In this document: piece after piece, positions 45,428 through 55,137 of the stretch | How the letters are laid out: each line of letters starts with the position of its first letter | Position numbering within the stretch: position 1 is the stretch's first letter | DNA from: Mucilaginibacter flavidus | GTDB lineage: Bacteria > Bacteroidota > Bacteroidia > Sphingobacteriales > Sphingobacteriaceae | Reading direction: 5' to 3' | Assembly (NCBI RefSeq): GCF_024055575.1 | Contig: NZ_JAMXOE010000011.1 | Coordinates: 1 to 64,000, forward strand | DNA length: 64,000 bases | The notes under the pieces: generated by a model | What the model was told of the DNA's origin: nothing | What the model saw: the letters and a program-made list of their open reading frames with translations, nothing else | Databases searched by the model: none | Translations under genes and position numbers: made by a program

Positions 45428-45595
45428 TTAATTCATAAATGTCTTGCAGTACACACCAATACCCTTAAGCAACGATTCAATTTCAACGCTGTTTATTTGG
45501 GTTATTGTGCATTCAACGCGTAAAATGCGATCATCATCTTCAATGTCGAAATTCGCCAGGTAGTCCGGATGTTTTCGACCAGGTATCGCTAACAC
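45428..45595 (-). pseudogene. Possible remnant of a heavy-metal-associated-type small protein
   Basis: An open frame of 55 codons on the minus strand (GTG at 45595, stop at 45428) reads HPDYLANFDIEDDDRILRVE and then NSVEIESLLKGIGVYC. It resembles the second half of HMA-like ferredoxin-fold proteins (a D/N-x-D-x-x-L-x-V strand followed by I-x-x-L-x-x-x-G). The first strand with the usual CxxC is missing, and a stop lies in frame upstream. It may be a 5'-truncated gene or a genuine small gene with a GTG start. Confidence 0.35.
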
Positions 45596-45645
45596 TTTTT
45601 TGCCCAGTAACGGCTAAAACCAGGATGGTGGGGCAAATTGACGCA

Positions 45646-46809
45646 TTAAAATTTCTTGACCGTGTCAACCGCAACTGCGATTTTCGAATCGGCGGTGCCA
45701 TAATATAAATACCATTTGTTTTTAAACTGTGTAAGCCCTTCAACAAAACACACCTGGTTTACCTGGCCTGTAATTTCGTAGGGTTTTTCGGGTTTCATAA
45801 AATAGCTATCCAATCGTTTTAATATTTTGGTTGGATCGTTTTTATCAAACAATACCTGCGATGCGGAGTAGGTGCCCTCGCTCAATGTTTTATCACCAAA
45901 TGCGGGTACGTTGCGGCTGTTATAAATCAATAAGATTCCTTTATCAGTAATCATAGCCGGCGGACCTGATTCCACCAAATCGCTGTCAAACTTGCCTTCG
46001 CGGGTAGGCAGGGCGATTTTTAGCAACGGCATATCAAGTGCTGTCGCCCTTAATTTTACCGGTGGTTGTTCTCCTGCCTTCATTTCAACCGGGGTCCAGT
46101 TAATTAAATCGTCGGATGTGGCGGTCCATATTTGGGTGTCGCCCCAGTACATCCAGTACTTGCCGTTTATTTTTGTTGCAATTGGTTGCCCGTTTTTATA
46201 GGTCGATATAATAGAACCCGATTTGCTCCACAATTTAGCATATTTACCATCGTAGGCTTTAGCAAATACACTGCCATATTTTTTCCAATGTGTTAAATCG
46301 GGCGAGGTAGCAATAAGCAGGCGGGCCACTTTCCCATCGTAGGCGGTATAGGTCATGTAATAAGTACCTTTATCGTCGGCCACAATGCGCGGGTCTTCGC
46401 AGCCGCCCTGCCATTCCAGGTATTTAAAGGCATCGTTATCCGGGTAAAATACAGGCGCGGGCATACGCGTAAAGTGCAGCGCATCGGTACTTACGGCCAT
46501 ACCGATACGTGATGTGCCGGCCTTATCCTGTGCGCGATAGAGCATATAAATTTTGCCGTTACGGTTTACTATGGCTGGGTTAAACACATCTTTTTCTTCC
46601 CATAAAACTGTCTTTTTTAATATTGGGTCGGTAAAGCGACCTGTGCCGGGGTTTAACACGGGATTCAGGCTGTCAACTTTTTTAAACGGGATAAGCGCCC
46701 AGTTTTGCGAAGTATCAACTGCAGTAACAAGAGCGTTATTTTGTTTAGGGCCGCAACCGGCCGACAGTGCAGCTGCAATTACGAATAACAATACAGAGTT
46801 AATCTTCAT
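45646..46809 (-). CDS. GH130-type glycosidase or mannoside phosphorylase, lipoprotein
   Basis: The 387-residue protein has a lipoprotein signal (LSAGC, Cys19). A five-bladed-propeller glycosidase fold follows, with EKDVFNPAIV, GKIYMLYRAQDK, SRIGMAVSTD and GCEDPRIV early on and FVEGLTQFKNKWYLYYGTAD at the end, as in GH130. GH130 members act on beta-mannosides by phosphorolysis or hydrolysis; a surface or periplasmic lipoprotein suggests hydrolysis, though this is not certain. It follows the GH65-like gene by 30 bp, so both likely act on the same oligosaccharide. Confidence 0.8.
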   Translation of the reverse strand: MKINSVLLFVIAAALSAGCGPKQNNALVTAVDTSQNWALIPFKKVDSLNPVLNPGTGRFTDPILKKTVLWEEKDVFNPAIVNRNGKIYMLYRAQDKAGTSRIGMAVSTDALHFTRMPAPVFYPDNDAFKYLEWQGGCEDPRIVADDKGTYYMTYTAYDGKVARLLIATSPDLTHWKKYGSVFAKAYDGKYAKLWSKSGSIISTYKNGQPIATKINGKYWMYWGDTQIWTATSDDLINWTPVEMKAGEQPPVKLRATALDMPLLKIALPTREGKFDSDLVESGPPAMITDKGILLIYNSRNVPAFGDKTLSEGTYSASQVLFDKNDPTKILKRLDSYFMKPEKPYEITGQVNQVCFVEGLTQFKNKWYLYYGTADSKIAVAVDTVKKF

Positions 46810-46839
46810 ATTCAGTAAATAGGAGTAATAAAAAGCGTT

Positions 46840-48873
46840 TTATTTTACGCTATAGGTTTTCTTCCCCGGTCCAACGCCGGTTATAGTAACAGATTTCCAG
46901 TTAGCAGGCAACTTGCTTTTGATTTGCACGATACCATTTGGAGTTATATCCAACCCACCAAATCCCATCAGTAACGATTGCACAATTCCGCCCGCACCCG
47001 TTGCAAAATAGGGGTTTGTGCCGCCCTTGGTCTCAGCAATTACCCTGAATGGCGGGTTCAGGTTAGGCTCGTAAGCGTCCTTGAAAAAGTGGTAGGCTTT
47101 AGTGCCATCACCAAGGCGTGAATACAGCAGCGCAAATACCGCCTGCGTCATAGCCGGGGTGCCCTCATTGGGTATCCGGGTTTCATAATACTCCAGATCC
47201 TTTTTTATTTGTGCGGGGTCAGTGATGGTTTTTAAGGGATAAGCCAGCAAGTTAACATCAGCCTGTTTGATGCCTTCGCCGTTATAGGCGGCAAATTCGC
47301 GGGTAACTCCGTCAGGGAATTTTAGCACCGGGATGTTTTGAGCCACATCTTCCCAGTCTGCATCGGCTTTCAGGCCTAATATTTTTGCGGCGGCTGTGGC
47401 AGCGCGCAGGTTGGCGCTGGCGGCGGCGTTGGTGAAAGCATTGTTGTCTACATTCTCGGCCCATTCATCAGCAGCAACAACATCCTTTATATCATAATGG
47501 CCGGGTCCGTTACGTTCAACGCGACTTGCCCAAAAATCAGCCGTAGCCGACAGGATTGGCCAGCCTTTTTCCCGCAGCCAATCCTTGTCCTGCGTTACAC
47601 AATAATAGTTCCAGGCAGCAAGGGCAACGTCGGCGGTTATATGGTGTTCAAAAGGGCCGCTTAATGCCCAAACGGGTGTTTCTTCTACGCCGCTATCGGC
47701 ACTTTCCCAGGGGAACATCGCGCCTTTATAGCCATGAGCAAATGCATTCCGTTTGGCCTCTGCTAATCGCTCAAAACGGTATTCAACTATTGAGTGCGCT
47801 ATCTCCGGGTGCAAAACCAGCAGGGCCGGAAACATCCACAAATCGGCATCCCAAAATACGTGGCCATTATAACCTAAACCCGATAATCCCATTGGTGATG
47901 GCGAGTAGCTGGTTCCCGCCCGCGAAAAGGAATACAAATGGTAAAGCATGCTGTGCACATCCTGTTGCGCCTGGTCGTCGCCTTCAATTTTTATATCGCT
48001 TTTCCAAAGCTCGTTCCATGCATTGTTGTGGTATTGAATCAGGCGATCAACTCCTTCCAGCTTTGCAAACATGGTAAGGCGTTCGGCTTCGTTCAGCGGG
48101 TCGGCGTTATGGGCCGATGTAATAGACGATCCAGCCAATGCATATTTATAAGTTTGCCCCGCGGCTATGCTTTTGCTGAATTTCATCAGGTGCATATTAT
48201 TGTCCCACATTTCGTGTATAACGCGTGGCTCCTGGCCATGAGCCTCGTTAAACAGGAAGGTATTTGAGGCGCAGAGTTGTAATTTACCGGTCGGGCTTTT
48301 AGCAGTTGAGGTAAGCAGGCTAATAGTTACGTGCGGCCGGTCAATCTCGTTATAATAATTCTGCACTTCTTTCAGTGCATCCGGTGCTTCCATTACGCTT
48401 GCCCCGGTAACGGTTATTTGTTTTTTGGCGATGATGGATACGTCCATCAAAACGGTAAATGGCAACTGGCGCAACGAGTAATAGGTGTATTTTATGGATG
48501 CTTCATCGCCGTAATCAAAGCTGGTAGTAAACGCGGCATGCTCCATATCCAGCTGTTGCTTAAAATTACTGATGTTGTTTGCGCCGATGCGCTTCCCGTT
48601 AATCTCCAGGTACATATTCAGCAGGTTAAAACTGTTGAGGAAATTGCTTACCCTGCCCCGGCCATACAAATCATAAGCACCGGCAAGAACCACGTTTTTA
48701 ACTTTGAAAGGCTCGGGCGACGATACAATGCCAATCATGCCATTGGCAACCGTAATTCCGTAATAATTGGCGGGGTCAATTTTATCAGCCTTAATTATCC
48801 ATTTGTCTTGTGCTGTGGATTGGCCGGCGCAAAACAGGGCTGCTGCAAACACAACCGAAAATAGCTTCCTCAT
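46840..48873 (-). CDS. GH65-type (alpha/alpha)6-barrel glycoside hydrolase/phosphorylase, secreted
   Basis: The 677-residue protein has a signal peptide (about 1-21, ending STAQ), an N-terminal beta-sandwich (about 25-270) and an (alpha/alpha)6 barrel with GHVFWDADLWMFPALLVLHP, GAMFPWESADSG and VVAADEWAENVDNNAFTN. The Glu in DEWAENVDNN is at the family catalytic-acid position. The end is a small beta domain. GH65 enzymes act on alpha-glucosides such as trehalose or kojibiose; export favours a hydrolase over an intracellular phosphorylase. It is first in a two-gene operon with the GH130 gene. Confidence 0.87.
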   Translation of the reverse strand: MRKLFSVVFAAALFCAGQSTAQDKWIIKADKIDPANYYGITVANGMIGIVSSPEPFKVKNVVLAGAYDLYGRGRVSNFLNSFNLLNMYLEINGKRIGANNISNFKQQLDMEHAAFTTSFDYGDEASIKYTYYSLRQLPFTVLMDVSIIAKKQITVTGASVMEAPDALKEVQNYYNEIDRPHVTISLLTSTAKSPTGKLQLCASNTFLFNEAHGQEPRVIHEMWDNNMHLMKFSKSIAAGQTYKYALAGSSITSAHNADPLNEAERLTMFAKLEGVDRLIQYHNNAWNELWKSDIKIEGDDQAQQDVHSMLYHLYSFSRAGTSYSPSPMGLSGLGYNGHVFWDADLWMFPALLVLHPEIAHSIVEYRFERLAEAKRNAFAHGYKGAMFPWESADSGVEETPVWALSGPFEHHITADVALAAWNYYCVTQDKDWLREKGWPILSATADFWASRVERNGPGHYDIKDVVAADEWAENVDNNAFTNAAASANLRAATAAAKILGLKADADWEDVAQNIPVLKFPDGVTREFAAYNGEGIKQADVNLLAYPLKTITDPAQIKKDLEYYETRIPNEGTPAMTQAVFALLYSRLGDGTKAYHFFKDAYEPNLNPPFRVIAETKGGTNPYFATGAGGIVQSLLMGFGGLDITPNGIVQIKSKLPANWKSVTITGVGPGKKTYSVK

Positions 48874-48976
48874 TTAGTTAACTGGTTTAAAAAATCTAAT
48901 CTAAACAAAATGATGAAATTTCACCGTAGTGTATTTTCGTGGCTTTAACGTCTCTGTCGGTCTATAGGTGTAAAAA

Positions 48977-49180
48977 CTATTGAGGTTTTGAATTCGCTTT
49001 AAGCATCACCTTGCCTTTTTTGGTTAATGCACAAGCCGGCGACCTGTCGTTCTCTGCACCTTTTACAACATCAATCAGCTTGTATGTTTGTAAATCTTTC
49101 AAATCATCTTTACTTAAATTGATGGCCATGCCTTTTTCGGCAATTATTTTCAGGGCGGCAACTACGGCTTCGTGTGTCAT
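48977..49180 (-). CDS. Small hypothetical protein
   Basis: From the ATG at 49180 (MTHEAVVAALKIIAEKGM) the protein has 67 residues: a helical N-terminus then a strand-rich end (ACALTKKGKVMLK), suggestive of a small winged-helix-like fold. An upstream ATG at 49210 would add a short hydrophobic stretch. I do not recognise it. Confidence 0.55.
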   Translation of the reverse strand: MTHEAVVAALKIIAEKGMAINLSKDDLKDLQTYKLIDVVKGAENDRSPACALTKKGKVMLKANSKPQ

Positions 49181-49400
49181 GATAAATATTATTAAAAATA
49201 TAAGCTGCAAAATGATGAATAATTATTCGAAAACCGAAAAGTATAATCAAGCTGCCTTTGTAATTGCTCTAATATCGGGCAGGGCGATTTGTTCTTAGTT
49301 AAGCCATAATGATGTAAATTATTAATTTATAAACGCCGGGGGGCTATCAAGTTAACAGATAATCTGATAAATTAGACGCATAAATCAATTACAAAAAACT

Positions 49401-51644
49401 ATGGGAAATAATGCATCTGATAAGGGCATATTGCACGACATGAACAGCGAAAGCGGCGGCAAGTGCCCGTTTTTAAATGGAGCCCTAAAACAAAGTGCGG
49501 GTAGTGGCACCAGGAACCGCGACTGGTGGCCTAACCAGTTAAAATTGAATATACTGCGCCAGCACTCATCGCTTACCAACCCGATGGGCGAGGGATTCAA
49601 CTATGCTGAGGAATTCAAAAGCCTTGACCTGGGTGCCGTGAAGAAAGATATTTTTGAGTTGATGACAACCTCGCAGGATTGGTGGCCGGCAGATTACGGC
49701 CATTACGGGCCGTTCTTCATCCGTATGGCCTGGCACAGTGCAGGTACGTACCGCGTTTCTGACGGTCGTGGCGGCGCGGGTTTTGGCACCCAGCGTTTTG
49801 CACCGCTTAACAGCTGGCCCGACAATGCGAACCTCGATAAGGCACGCCTGCTGCTTTGGCCGATAAAAAAGAAATATGGTAAGAAACTTTCGTGGGCCGA
49901 TTTGATGGTACTTGCGGGTAATTGCGCCCTGGAGTCGATGGGTTTTGAGACCTTTGGTTTTGGCGGCGGACGCGCCGACGTTTGGGAGCCGTCGGAAGAT
50001 GTGTACTGGGGTGCTGAAACGGAGTGGCTGGGCGATAAGCGTTATACCAATAACCGGGAGTTGGAAAACCCGCTTGCCGCTGTGCAAATGGGCTTGATTT
50101 ATGTAAATCCTGAAGGCCCTAACGGAAACCCGGATCCAATGGCATCAGCCCGTGACATCCGCGAAACGTTTGGCCGCATGGCGATGGACGACGAAGAAAC
50201 CGTGGCACTGATTGCAGGCGGACACAGTTTTGGAAAAACCCACGGCGCTGCCGATCCAGGTAAATATGTAGACAAAGAACCCGCAGGTGCAGGTATAGTT
50301 GAGCAAGGCCTCGGCTGGAAAAATAGCTACGGCAGCGGTAATGCAGGCGATACCATTACCAGCGGCCTGGAAGGCGCATGGACTACCACACCTACAAAGT
50401 GGAGCAATAACTATTTTGAAAATTTATTTGGTTTTGAATGGGAACTAACGAAGAGCCCTGCCGGTGCAAATCAATGGAAACCGAAGGATAATGCAGGATC
50501 AGGTACCGTTCCAGATGCTCACGACCCGGCAAAACGCCATGCGCCGTTTATGCTTACTACAGATATTGCGTTAAGGGTAGACCCCGCTTACGAACAAATA
50601 TCCAGGCGTTTTCTGGAGAACCCGGATCAATTTGCAGATGCCTTTGCGCGTGCATGGTTTAAGCTAACGCACCGTGATATGGGGCCACGCGCCCGTTATC
50701 TTGGCCCGGAAGTGCCTGCCGAAGAATTGATTTGGCAAGACCCAATACCGGCAGTTAATCATGAATTGATTGACGAAAACGATGTGACCGCGCTGAAAAG
50801 TAAAATATTGGCTTCAGGCCTTTCGGTATCACAATTGGTATCAACCGCCTGGGCATCGGCATCCACTTTCCGTGGTTCTGATAAACGCGGTGGCGCAAAT
50901 GGTGCACGCATCCGCCTTGCCCCGCAGAAGGACTGGGAAGTAAACAACCCGGGCCAACTGGCCAAAGTGTTAGGAGCACTTGAAGGTATTCAAAATGAAT
51001 TTAACAGCGCACAGCAAGGTGGTAAGCGCGTATCGCTGGCTGATTTGATTGTTTTGGGCGGATCCGCTGGAGTTGAACAGGCGGCTAAGGATGCCGGGCA
51101 TGCCGTGAGCGTGCCATTTACACCTGGACGTACAGATGCATCGCAGGAGCAAACGGATGTTGAGTCGTTCGGTGTAATGGAACCGGGTGCAGATGGGTTC
51201 CGCAATTATTTGAAGAGCCATCATATTGCAGCATCAGAGGCTATGCTGGTTGATAAAGCGCAGCTTTTAACCCTAACAGCGCCCGAAATGACGGTGCTGG
51301 TTGGCGGTATGCGCGTGCTGGGTACAAATTTCAACCAATCTCAACATGGTGTATTCACTAAACGCCCCGGCGCGCTTACCAACGACTTTTTTGCGAATCT
51401 GATAGATTTTAACACGAAGTGGAGCGCAATATCTGACGCGCAGGACTTTTTTGAAGGACACGACCGTAAGACAAATGAACTGAAATGGATAGGCACCCGT
51501 GCCGACCTGATCTTCGGTTCAAACTCCGAGCTTCGCGCCCTGGCCGAGGTTTATGCGTGCGACGATTCGCAGGAGCAGTTTGTGAACGATTTTGTTGTTG
51601 CATGGGTTAAAGTGATGAACCTTGACCGCTTTGACCTTGCTTAA
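49401..51644 (+). CDS. katG: Catalase-peroxidase
   Basis: The 747-residue bifunctional heme enzyme removes H2O2. The distal-side motif FIRMAWHSAGTYR holds the catalytic Arg, Trp and His. The proximal His is in AGGHSFGKTHGA. The Met-Tyr-Trp cross-link partners can be matched to the Trp in MAWHS, the Tyr in MGLIYVNPEGPNG and the Met in GRMAMDDEE. The C-terminal half repeats the fold without heme (about 440-747). Full family length. It is a single-gene unit with a terminator at 51671-51698. Confidence 0.97.
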   Translation: MGNNASDKGILHDMNSESGGKCPFLNGALKQSAGSGTRNRDWWPNQLKLNILRQHSSLTNPMGEGFNYAEEFKSLDLGAVKKDIFELMTTSQDWWPADYGHYGPFFIRMAWHSAGTYRVSDGRGGAGFGTQRFAPLNSWPDNANLDKARLLLWPIKKKYGKKLSWADLMVLAGNCALESMGFETFGFGGGRADVWEPSEDVYWGAETEWLGDKRYTNNRELENPLAAVQMGLIYVNPEGPNGNPDPMASARDIRETFGRMAMDDEETVALIAGGHSFGKTHGAADPGKYVDKEPAGAGIVEQGLGWKNSYGSGNAGDTITSGLEGAWTTTPTKWSNNYFENLFGFEWELTKSPAGANQWKPKDNAGSGTVPDAHDPAKRHAPFMLTTDIALRVDPAYEQISRRFLENPDQFADAFARAWFKLTHRDMGPRARYLGPEVPAEELIWQDPIPAVNHELIDENDVTALKSKILASGLSVSQLVSTAWASASTFRGSDKRGGANGARIRLAPQKDWEVNNPGQLAKVLGALEGIQNEFNSAQQGGKRVSLADLIVLGGSAGVEQAAKDAGHAVSVPFTPGRTDASQEQTDVESFGVMEPGADGFRNYLKSHHIAASEAMLVDKAQLLTLTAPEMTVLVGGMRVLGTNFNQSQHGVFTKRPGALTNDFFANLIDFNTKWSAISDAQDFFEGHDRKTNELKWIGTRADLIFGSNSELRALAEVYACDDSQEQFVNDFVVAWVKVMNLDRFDLA

Positions 51645-51670
51645 TTTAAGCAGCGGTTTATAAAATTATA

Positions 51671-51698
51671 ATAGGTGGCCTGGCAACGGGCCACCTAT
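51671..51698 (+). terminator. Intrinsic terminator of katG
   Basis: A perfect 10-bp stem (ATAGGTGGCC / GGCCACCTAT) with an eight-base loop is followed by TTTTGT. It lies 26 bp after the katG stop. Confidence 0.85.
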
Positions 51699-52007
51699 TT
51701 TGTATATGGCAGATAGTGTAAGTTGACCTGTCCATTTAATTACCTGATACGTTAAAGCCACTTAGCGACTATCAGCGGGATATTTGTTTTGTTACGATAT
51801 TGTTAAATTTTAAAAGGCAGATTTACAGACCGGGTTTATTTATTATTTTTAGGTTTTAAACGGCTTTGGTACTCACCCCTGGCCACGCGCTATCAGCATG
51901 TGGCAACGTCCAACACCATTTGTATTGATTAACAAGGATTTATATAATCCATTATTTACAAGCCGAAACGACTCTTTATTTTTTAATTAACATAAACAAA
52001 TCTACCA
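51699..52007. other. Intergenic region between katG and the alpha/beta hydrolase
   Basis: About 310 bp, AT-rich, with no convincing open frame, repeat or box seen. It presumably holds the promoter of the hydrolase gene, but I could not place it. Confidence 0.5.
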
Positions 52008-52829
52008 ATGAGCACAATCAAAGTAAAAGACGGAACCGAAATTTATTATAAGGATTGGGGAACCGGGCAACCGCTATTTTTTCATCATGGCTGGCCGCTA
52101 TCCGGCGATGACTGGGATGCGCAAATGATGTTTTTCCTTGCGCAGGGTTTCAGGGTTATTGCCCATGATCGCCGCGGACATGGCAGATCGAGCCAAACCG
52201 CCGAGGGACACGACATGGATACCTATGCGGCTGATGTGGCCGAGCTTACCCAGGCGCTTGATTTAAAAGATGCTATTCACATTGGCCACTCTACCGGCGG
52301 TGGTGAAGTTATCCGCTATGTTGCAAAACATGGAAAGGGCCGCGTAGCCAAAGCTGTACTGATTAGTGCAGTTACTCCAATCATGGCTAAAACTGAAAGC
52401 AACCCCGATGGTATCCCAATGTCGATATTCGACGAAATACGCGAAGGCACAGCATCACACCGCCCGCAATATTTCCAGGATTTCACCATCCCGTTTTATG
52501 GATTTAACCGTGAAGGTGCGAAAGTATCGCAGGGAATTAGAGATAATTGGTGGCGCCAGGGCATGATGGGTGCCATTAAAGCACATTATGACTGTATTAA
52601 GGCTTTTTCTGAAACTGATTTTACCGAAGACCTTAAAAGCGTAGATATCCCTGTATTGGTTATGCACGGCGAGGATGACCAGATCGTTCCATTCTCGCTT
52701 ACAGGCGTAAAAGCTGCGAAGCTTTTGAAGAACGGAAAACTTATTTCGTACCCGGGCTTTCCTCATGGAATGCCAACAACAGAAGCTGCAACTATAAATA
52801 AGGACCTTTTGGCTTTTATTAAATCATAG
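52008..52829 (+). CDS. Alpha/beta hydrolase, non-heme chloroperoxidase/arylesterase type
   Basis: The 273-residue protein shows the nucleophile elbow GHSTGGGEV (Ser95), acid Asp224 in HGEDDQIVP and His253 in GFPHGM. The oxyanion HHGWPLSGDDWD and HDRRGHGRSSQ loops are typical of cofactor-free haloperoxidases. Such enzymes are esterases with incidental perhydrolase activity. Being next to katG and AraC may point to stress or detoxification. No signal peptide, so cytoplasmic. Confidence 0.92.
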   Translation: MSTIKVKDGTEIYYKDWGTGQPLFFHHGWPLSGDDWDAQMMFFLAQGFRVIAHDRRGHGRSSQTAEGHDMDTYAADVAELTQALDLKDAIHIGHSTGGGEVIRYVAKHGKGRVAKAVLISAVTPIMAKTESNPDGIPMSIFDEIREGTASHRPQYFQDFTIPFYGFNREGAKVSQGIRDNWWRQGMMGAIKAHYDCIKAFSETDFTEDLKSVDIPVLVMHGEDDQIVPFSLTGVKAAKLLKNGKLISYPGFPHGMPTTEAATINKDLLAFIKS

Positions 52830-52891
52830 TAAGAAAATTAGCTATTCAGGATAACGAGGACTAAAAGGGCCGTTGTTATCGGGTGAAAATT

Positions 52892-52921
52892 AACGCCTTG
52901 AAATATAATTTTCAAGGCGTT
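52892..52921 (+). terminator. Intrinsic terminator after the alpha/beta hydrolase
   Basis: A perfect 12-bp stem (AACGCCTTGAAA / TTTCAAGGCGTT) with a six-base loop starts 63 bp after the stop codon. Confidence 0.75.
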
Positions 52922-53125
52922 ATGTATTTTCTGTGAACAACAAACACATAAAACTGCAGTTGGTCAATTTATCGGTTCAGTTTTATTGCACCTGTTGATT
53001 CTAACGTCCCGTTAGTTGAAAATAAACCCTATTACATTGAAGCAATTTGTAGTGTGATAAAATAATCTGCATCTTTAATTTGTGTTACGCAACGGATACT
53101 AATTAAAAAAGCTTTAGAACGCAGT

Positions 53126-54037
53126 ATGTATTTTACAGCACTTCCTGATCACTCCAAGCCAGGTTTTGATGAACGATTGCATTTCAGCAAATTCAAAAAG
53201 CATAATATAATTTTCAATGCGCTTAGTAGTTATGGCTATTGCGACAGACACGTGGGTTGCCTGTCGTTTAAAACCGTATTAACGGGCGAAGAATGGTATG
53301 GCGTAAACAATAACCGGCTTGCTATCAGGCCGGGGCAATTTCTTGTTTTAAACGATGACCAAACTTACTCCTGTAATATAGCCGGCAAGGAAAAAGTGAG
53401 AAGTTTTTCAGTCTTTTTTAAAAATGAATTTGCTGCATCCGTGCTTCAGGATACGCTTACCAGTGAAGGTGGGATGCTGGATAACTATGCGCTTGCCAAC
53501 TCCACAGCGCCTGAGTTTTTTCAAACGCTTAATAATTTCGACCTGGAATTGCAGCAACACTTGTCGGGCCTTATTACATCCCTTGAAAACTTTGGATACG
53601 ATGCTGCAATGATGGCCGAATATCTTGTTTTTTTATTACGTTATCTGTTGCGCGTACACAACAAAGATAGGAGTCGTTCAAACCATGTGCAGGCAATTAA
53701 ATTGAGCACAAAAACGGAGTTGTACAAACGGCTATGTATCGCCAAAGATATCCTGCATTCATCGTTTATGGAAAACCCGGGCCTTGATTTTATAAGTGCG
53801 TCGGCTTGTTTATCAGTCCCTCAACTGGTAAGGCAGTTTAAGGCGGTTTTTCACGTTACCCCCTATCAATATCTTATCCGCCTCAAACTTGAGCATGCGG
53901 CCCGGTTGCTGAAACATACCAACAATCCTATTCATTCGGTCACATGGATGTGCGGCTTCGAAGATACCAGCGCTTTTTGCCGGGCATTTAAATCGCAATA
54001 TGGCCTTAGCCCTGTTGGTTTCAGAACACAGGTTTGA
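53126..54037 (+). CDS. AraC-family transcription regulator
   Basis: The 303-residue protein has an N-terminal cupin-like sensing domain (about 30-150) and two C-terminal HTH motifs (about 205-300), ending with the second-helix signature CGFEDTSAFCRAFKSQYGLSPVGFR. The ligand is unknown. It may control the neighbouring hydrolase, which lies upstream on the same strand. Confidence 0.9.
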   Translation: MYFTALPDHSKPGFDERLHFSKFKKHNIIFNALSSYGYCDRHVGCLSFKTVLTGEEWYGVNNNRLAIRPGQFLVLNDDQTYSCNIAGKEKVRSFSVFFKNEFAASVLQDTLTSEGGMLDNYALANSTAPEFFQTLNNFDLELQQHLSGLITSLENFGYDAAMMAEYLVFLLRYLLRVHNKDRSRSNHVQAIKLSTKTELYKRLCIAKDILHSSFMENPGLDFISASACLSVPQLVRQFKAVFHVTPYQYLIRLKLEHAARLLKHTNNPIHSVTWMCGFEDTSAFCRAFKSQYGLSPVGFRTQV

Positions 54038-54526
54038 TAAATTGAGCATGCCGGCACACTTCTCAAGTTACTTCAAATATAGTTGATGATTGCAAAATAC
54101 TTTTTCTCTCATCTATATCGCATTAAACAAGACACTGCTCAATTTAGACCAGCGCTCTGCATCCGACTAGTCCTTTTCCATCGACGGTCGCCCGGCAAAT
54201 CATAGCTTAGTGTATTTTATGTGTTTTTGGAAAATTGTTTTAGCTGGACGATAAAAAATATTAATTGCTACGAAATAAATACAGGCTCCAGGAAATTTTT
54301 GTGGGAATTAACACATTTAAAGCTAGATATGTAAAATATCAGTGCAGCACTTCGACGTTATTTAAAAAGATAAATGGGCTCGCGGAAGGCCCGGGTGACA
54401 TGTTTGCGGGAGTGGCAAAAAAGGGTAAGTGTAAATAGCATAAAAAAAATAATTTTATGCGTGAATTTTTTTTGTGGTTGACAAGCAAATTTTTGCATAG
54501 CTTTAGCAATCCAATTTCCGGACCTA
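54038..54526. other. Intergenic region with an inverted repeat and hairpin
   Basis: No convincing gene in about 490 bp. A perfect 11-bp inverted repeat, TAAATTGAGCA (54038-54048) and TGCTCAATTTA (54136-54146), begins at the araC-like gene's stop. A second hairpin, GCATAAAA/TTTTATGC (54438-54460), lies just before the sigma-factor promoter. The rest is AT-rich without recognisable signals. Confidence 0.5.
54478..54505 (+). promoter_or_regulatory. Candidate housekeeping promoter of the ECF sigma gene
   Basis: TTG (54478-54480) and TAGCTTTA (54498-54505), one mismatch from TAnnTTTG, are separated by 17 bp, as in Bacteroidota -33/-7 promoters. The ATG follows 21 bp later. Confidence 0.5.
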
Positions 54527-55099
54527 ATGTGTTATAAAACTCTCACCGATACTCAGTTGGCCGACCTTCTTCACGAAGGCGACGAAGGGGCGTTTAACGA
54601 GATTTATAAGCGTTTTTGGAAGAAAATTTACAACGAATCGTATAAGCGTTTAAAGGATGCTGAATTAGCCGAAGATGTTGTACAAGATGTTTTTGCCGAC
54701 CTTTGGATAAAAAGAGCTGGCAGGAATATTGAAAACTTAGCTGCCTACCTGGTTAGTGCAACCCGCTACCAGGTATTTATGCTGTATAAAAAGAATAATA
54801 ATCAGCCATTTTTTGAGTGTCCGTTAGAATATTTGAACCATCCGTCCCTTTTTGCCGACTCTGTTTATGAAGTTCGGGAATTGAAAGATTGTATAAACGA
54901 ATGGATGAGTATGCAGCCTGAAAAGAGACGGGAAGTTTTCCGGTTAAAATTTATCGAGGACAAGTCGACAAAAGAAATTGGTGAGGTATTAAATATCTCT
55001 CAAAAAACTGTTCAAAATCAGTATACTACCTCCCTGCACAGCCTGCGGTCAACCTTAAGTAAATTACTTTTGGTGTTATTGTTTCTGCTTGCCAGGTAA
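54527..55099 (+). CDS. ECF-type RNA polymerase sigma factor (SusC/FecR-associated)
   Basis: The 190-residue protein has sigma region 2 (about 12-80, AELAEDVVQDVFADLW) and region 4 (about 125-180, STKEIGEVLNISQKTVQNQYTTSLHSLR). The C-terminus is a short hydrophobic stretch (LLLVLLFLL), often seen in these sigma factors. With the FecR-like protein and the STN-domain SusC downstream it forms the cell-surface signalling triad: receptor occupancy releases sigma to transcribe the receptor genes. Confidence 0.93.
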   Translation: MCYKTLTDTQLADLLHEGDEGAFNEIYKRFWKKIYNESYKRLKDAELAEDVVQDVFADLWIKRAGRNIENLAAYLVSATRYQVFMLYKKNNNQPFFECPLEYLNHPSLFADSVYEVRELKDCINEWMSMQPEKRREVFRLKFIEDKSTKEIGEVLNISQKTVQNQYTTSLHSLRSTLSKLLLVLLFLLAR

Positions 55100-55137
55100 A
55101 CATCACTCCTTACTTATTAAAAAAAGTTTTCCGGACA

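Noticed and set aside
45540..45746. 68-codon minus-strand frame near the start of the small remnant
   Set aside because: It overlaps the end of the GH130 gene in another frame; the coding look belongs to 45428-45595 and the GH130 frame.
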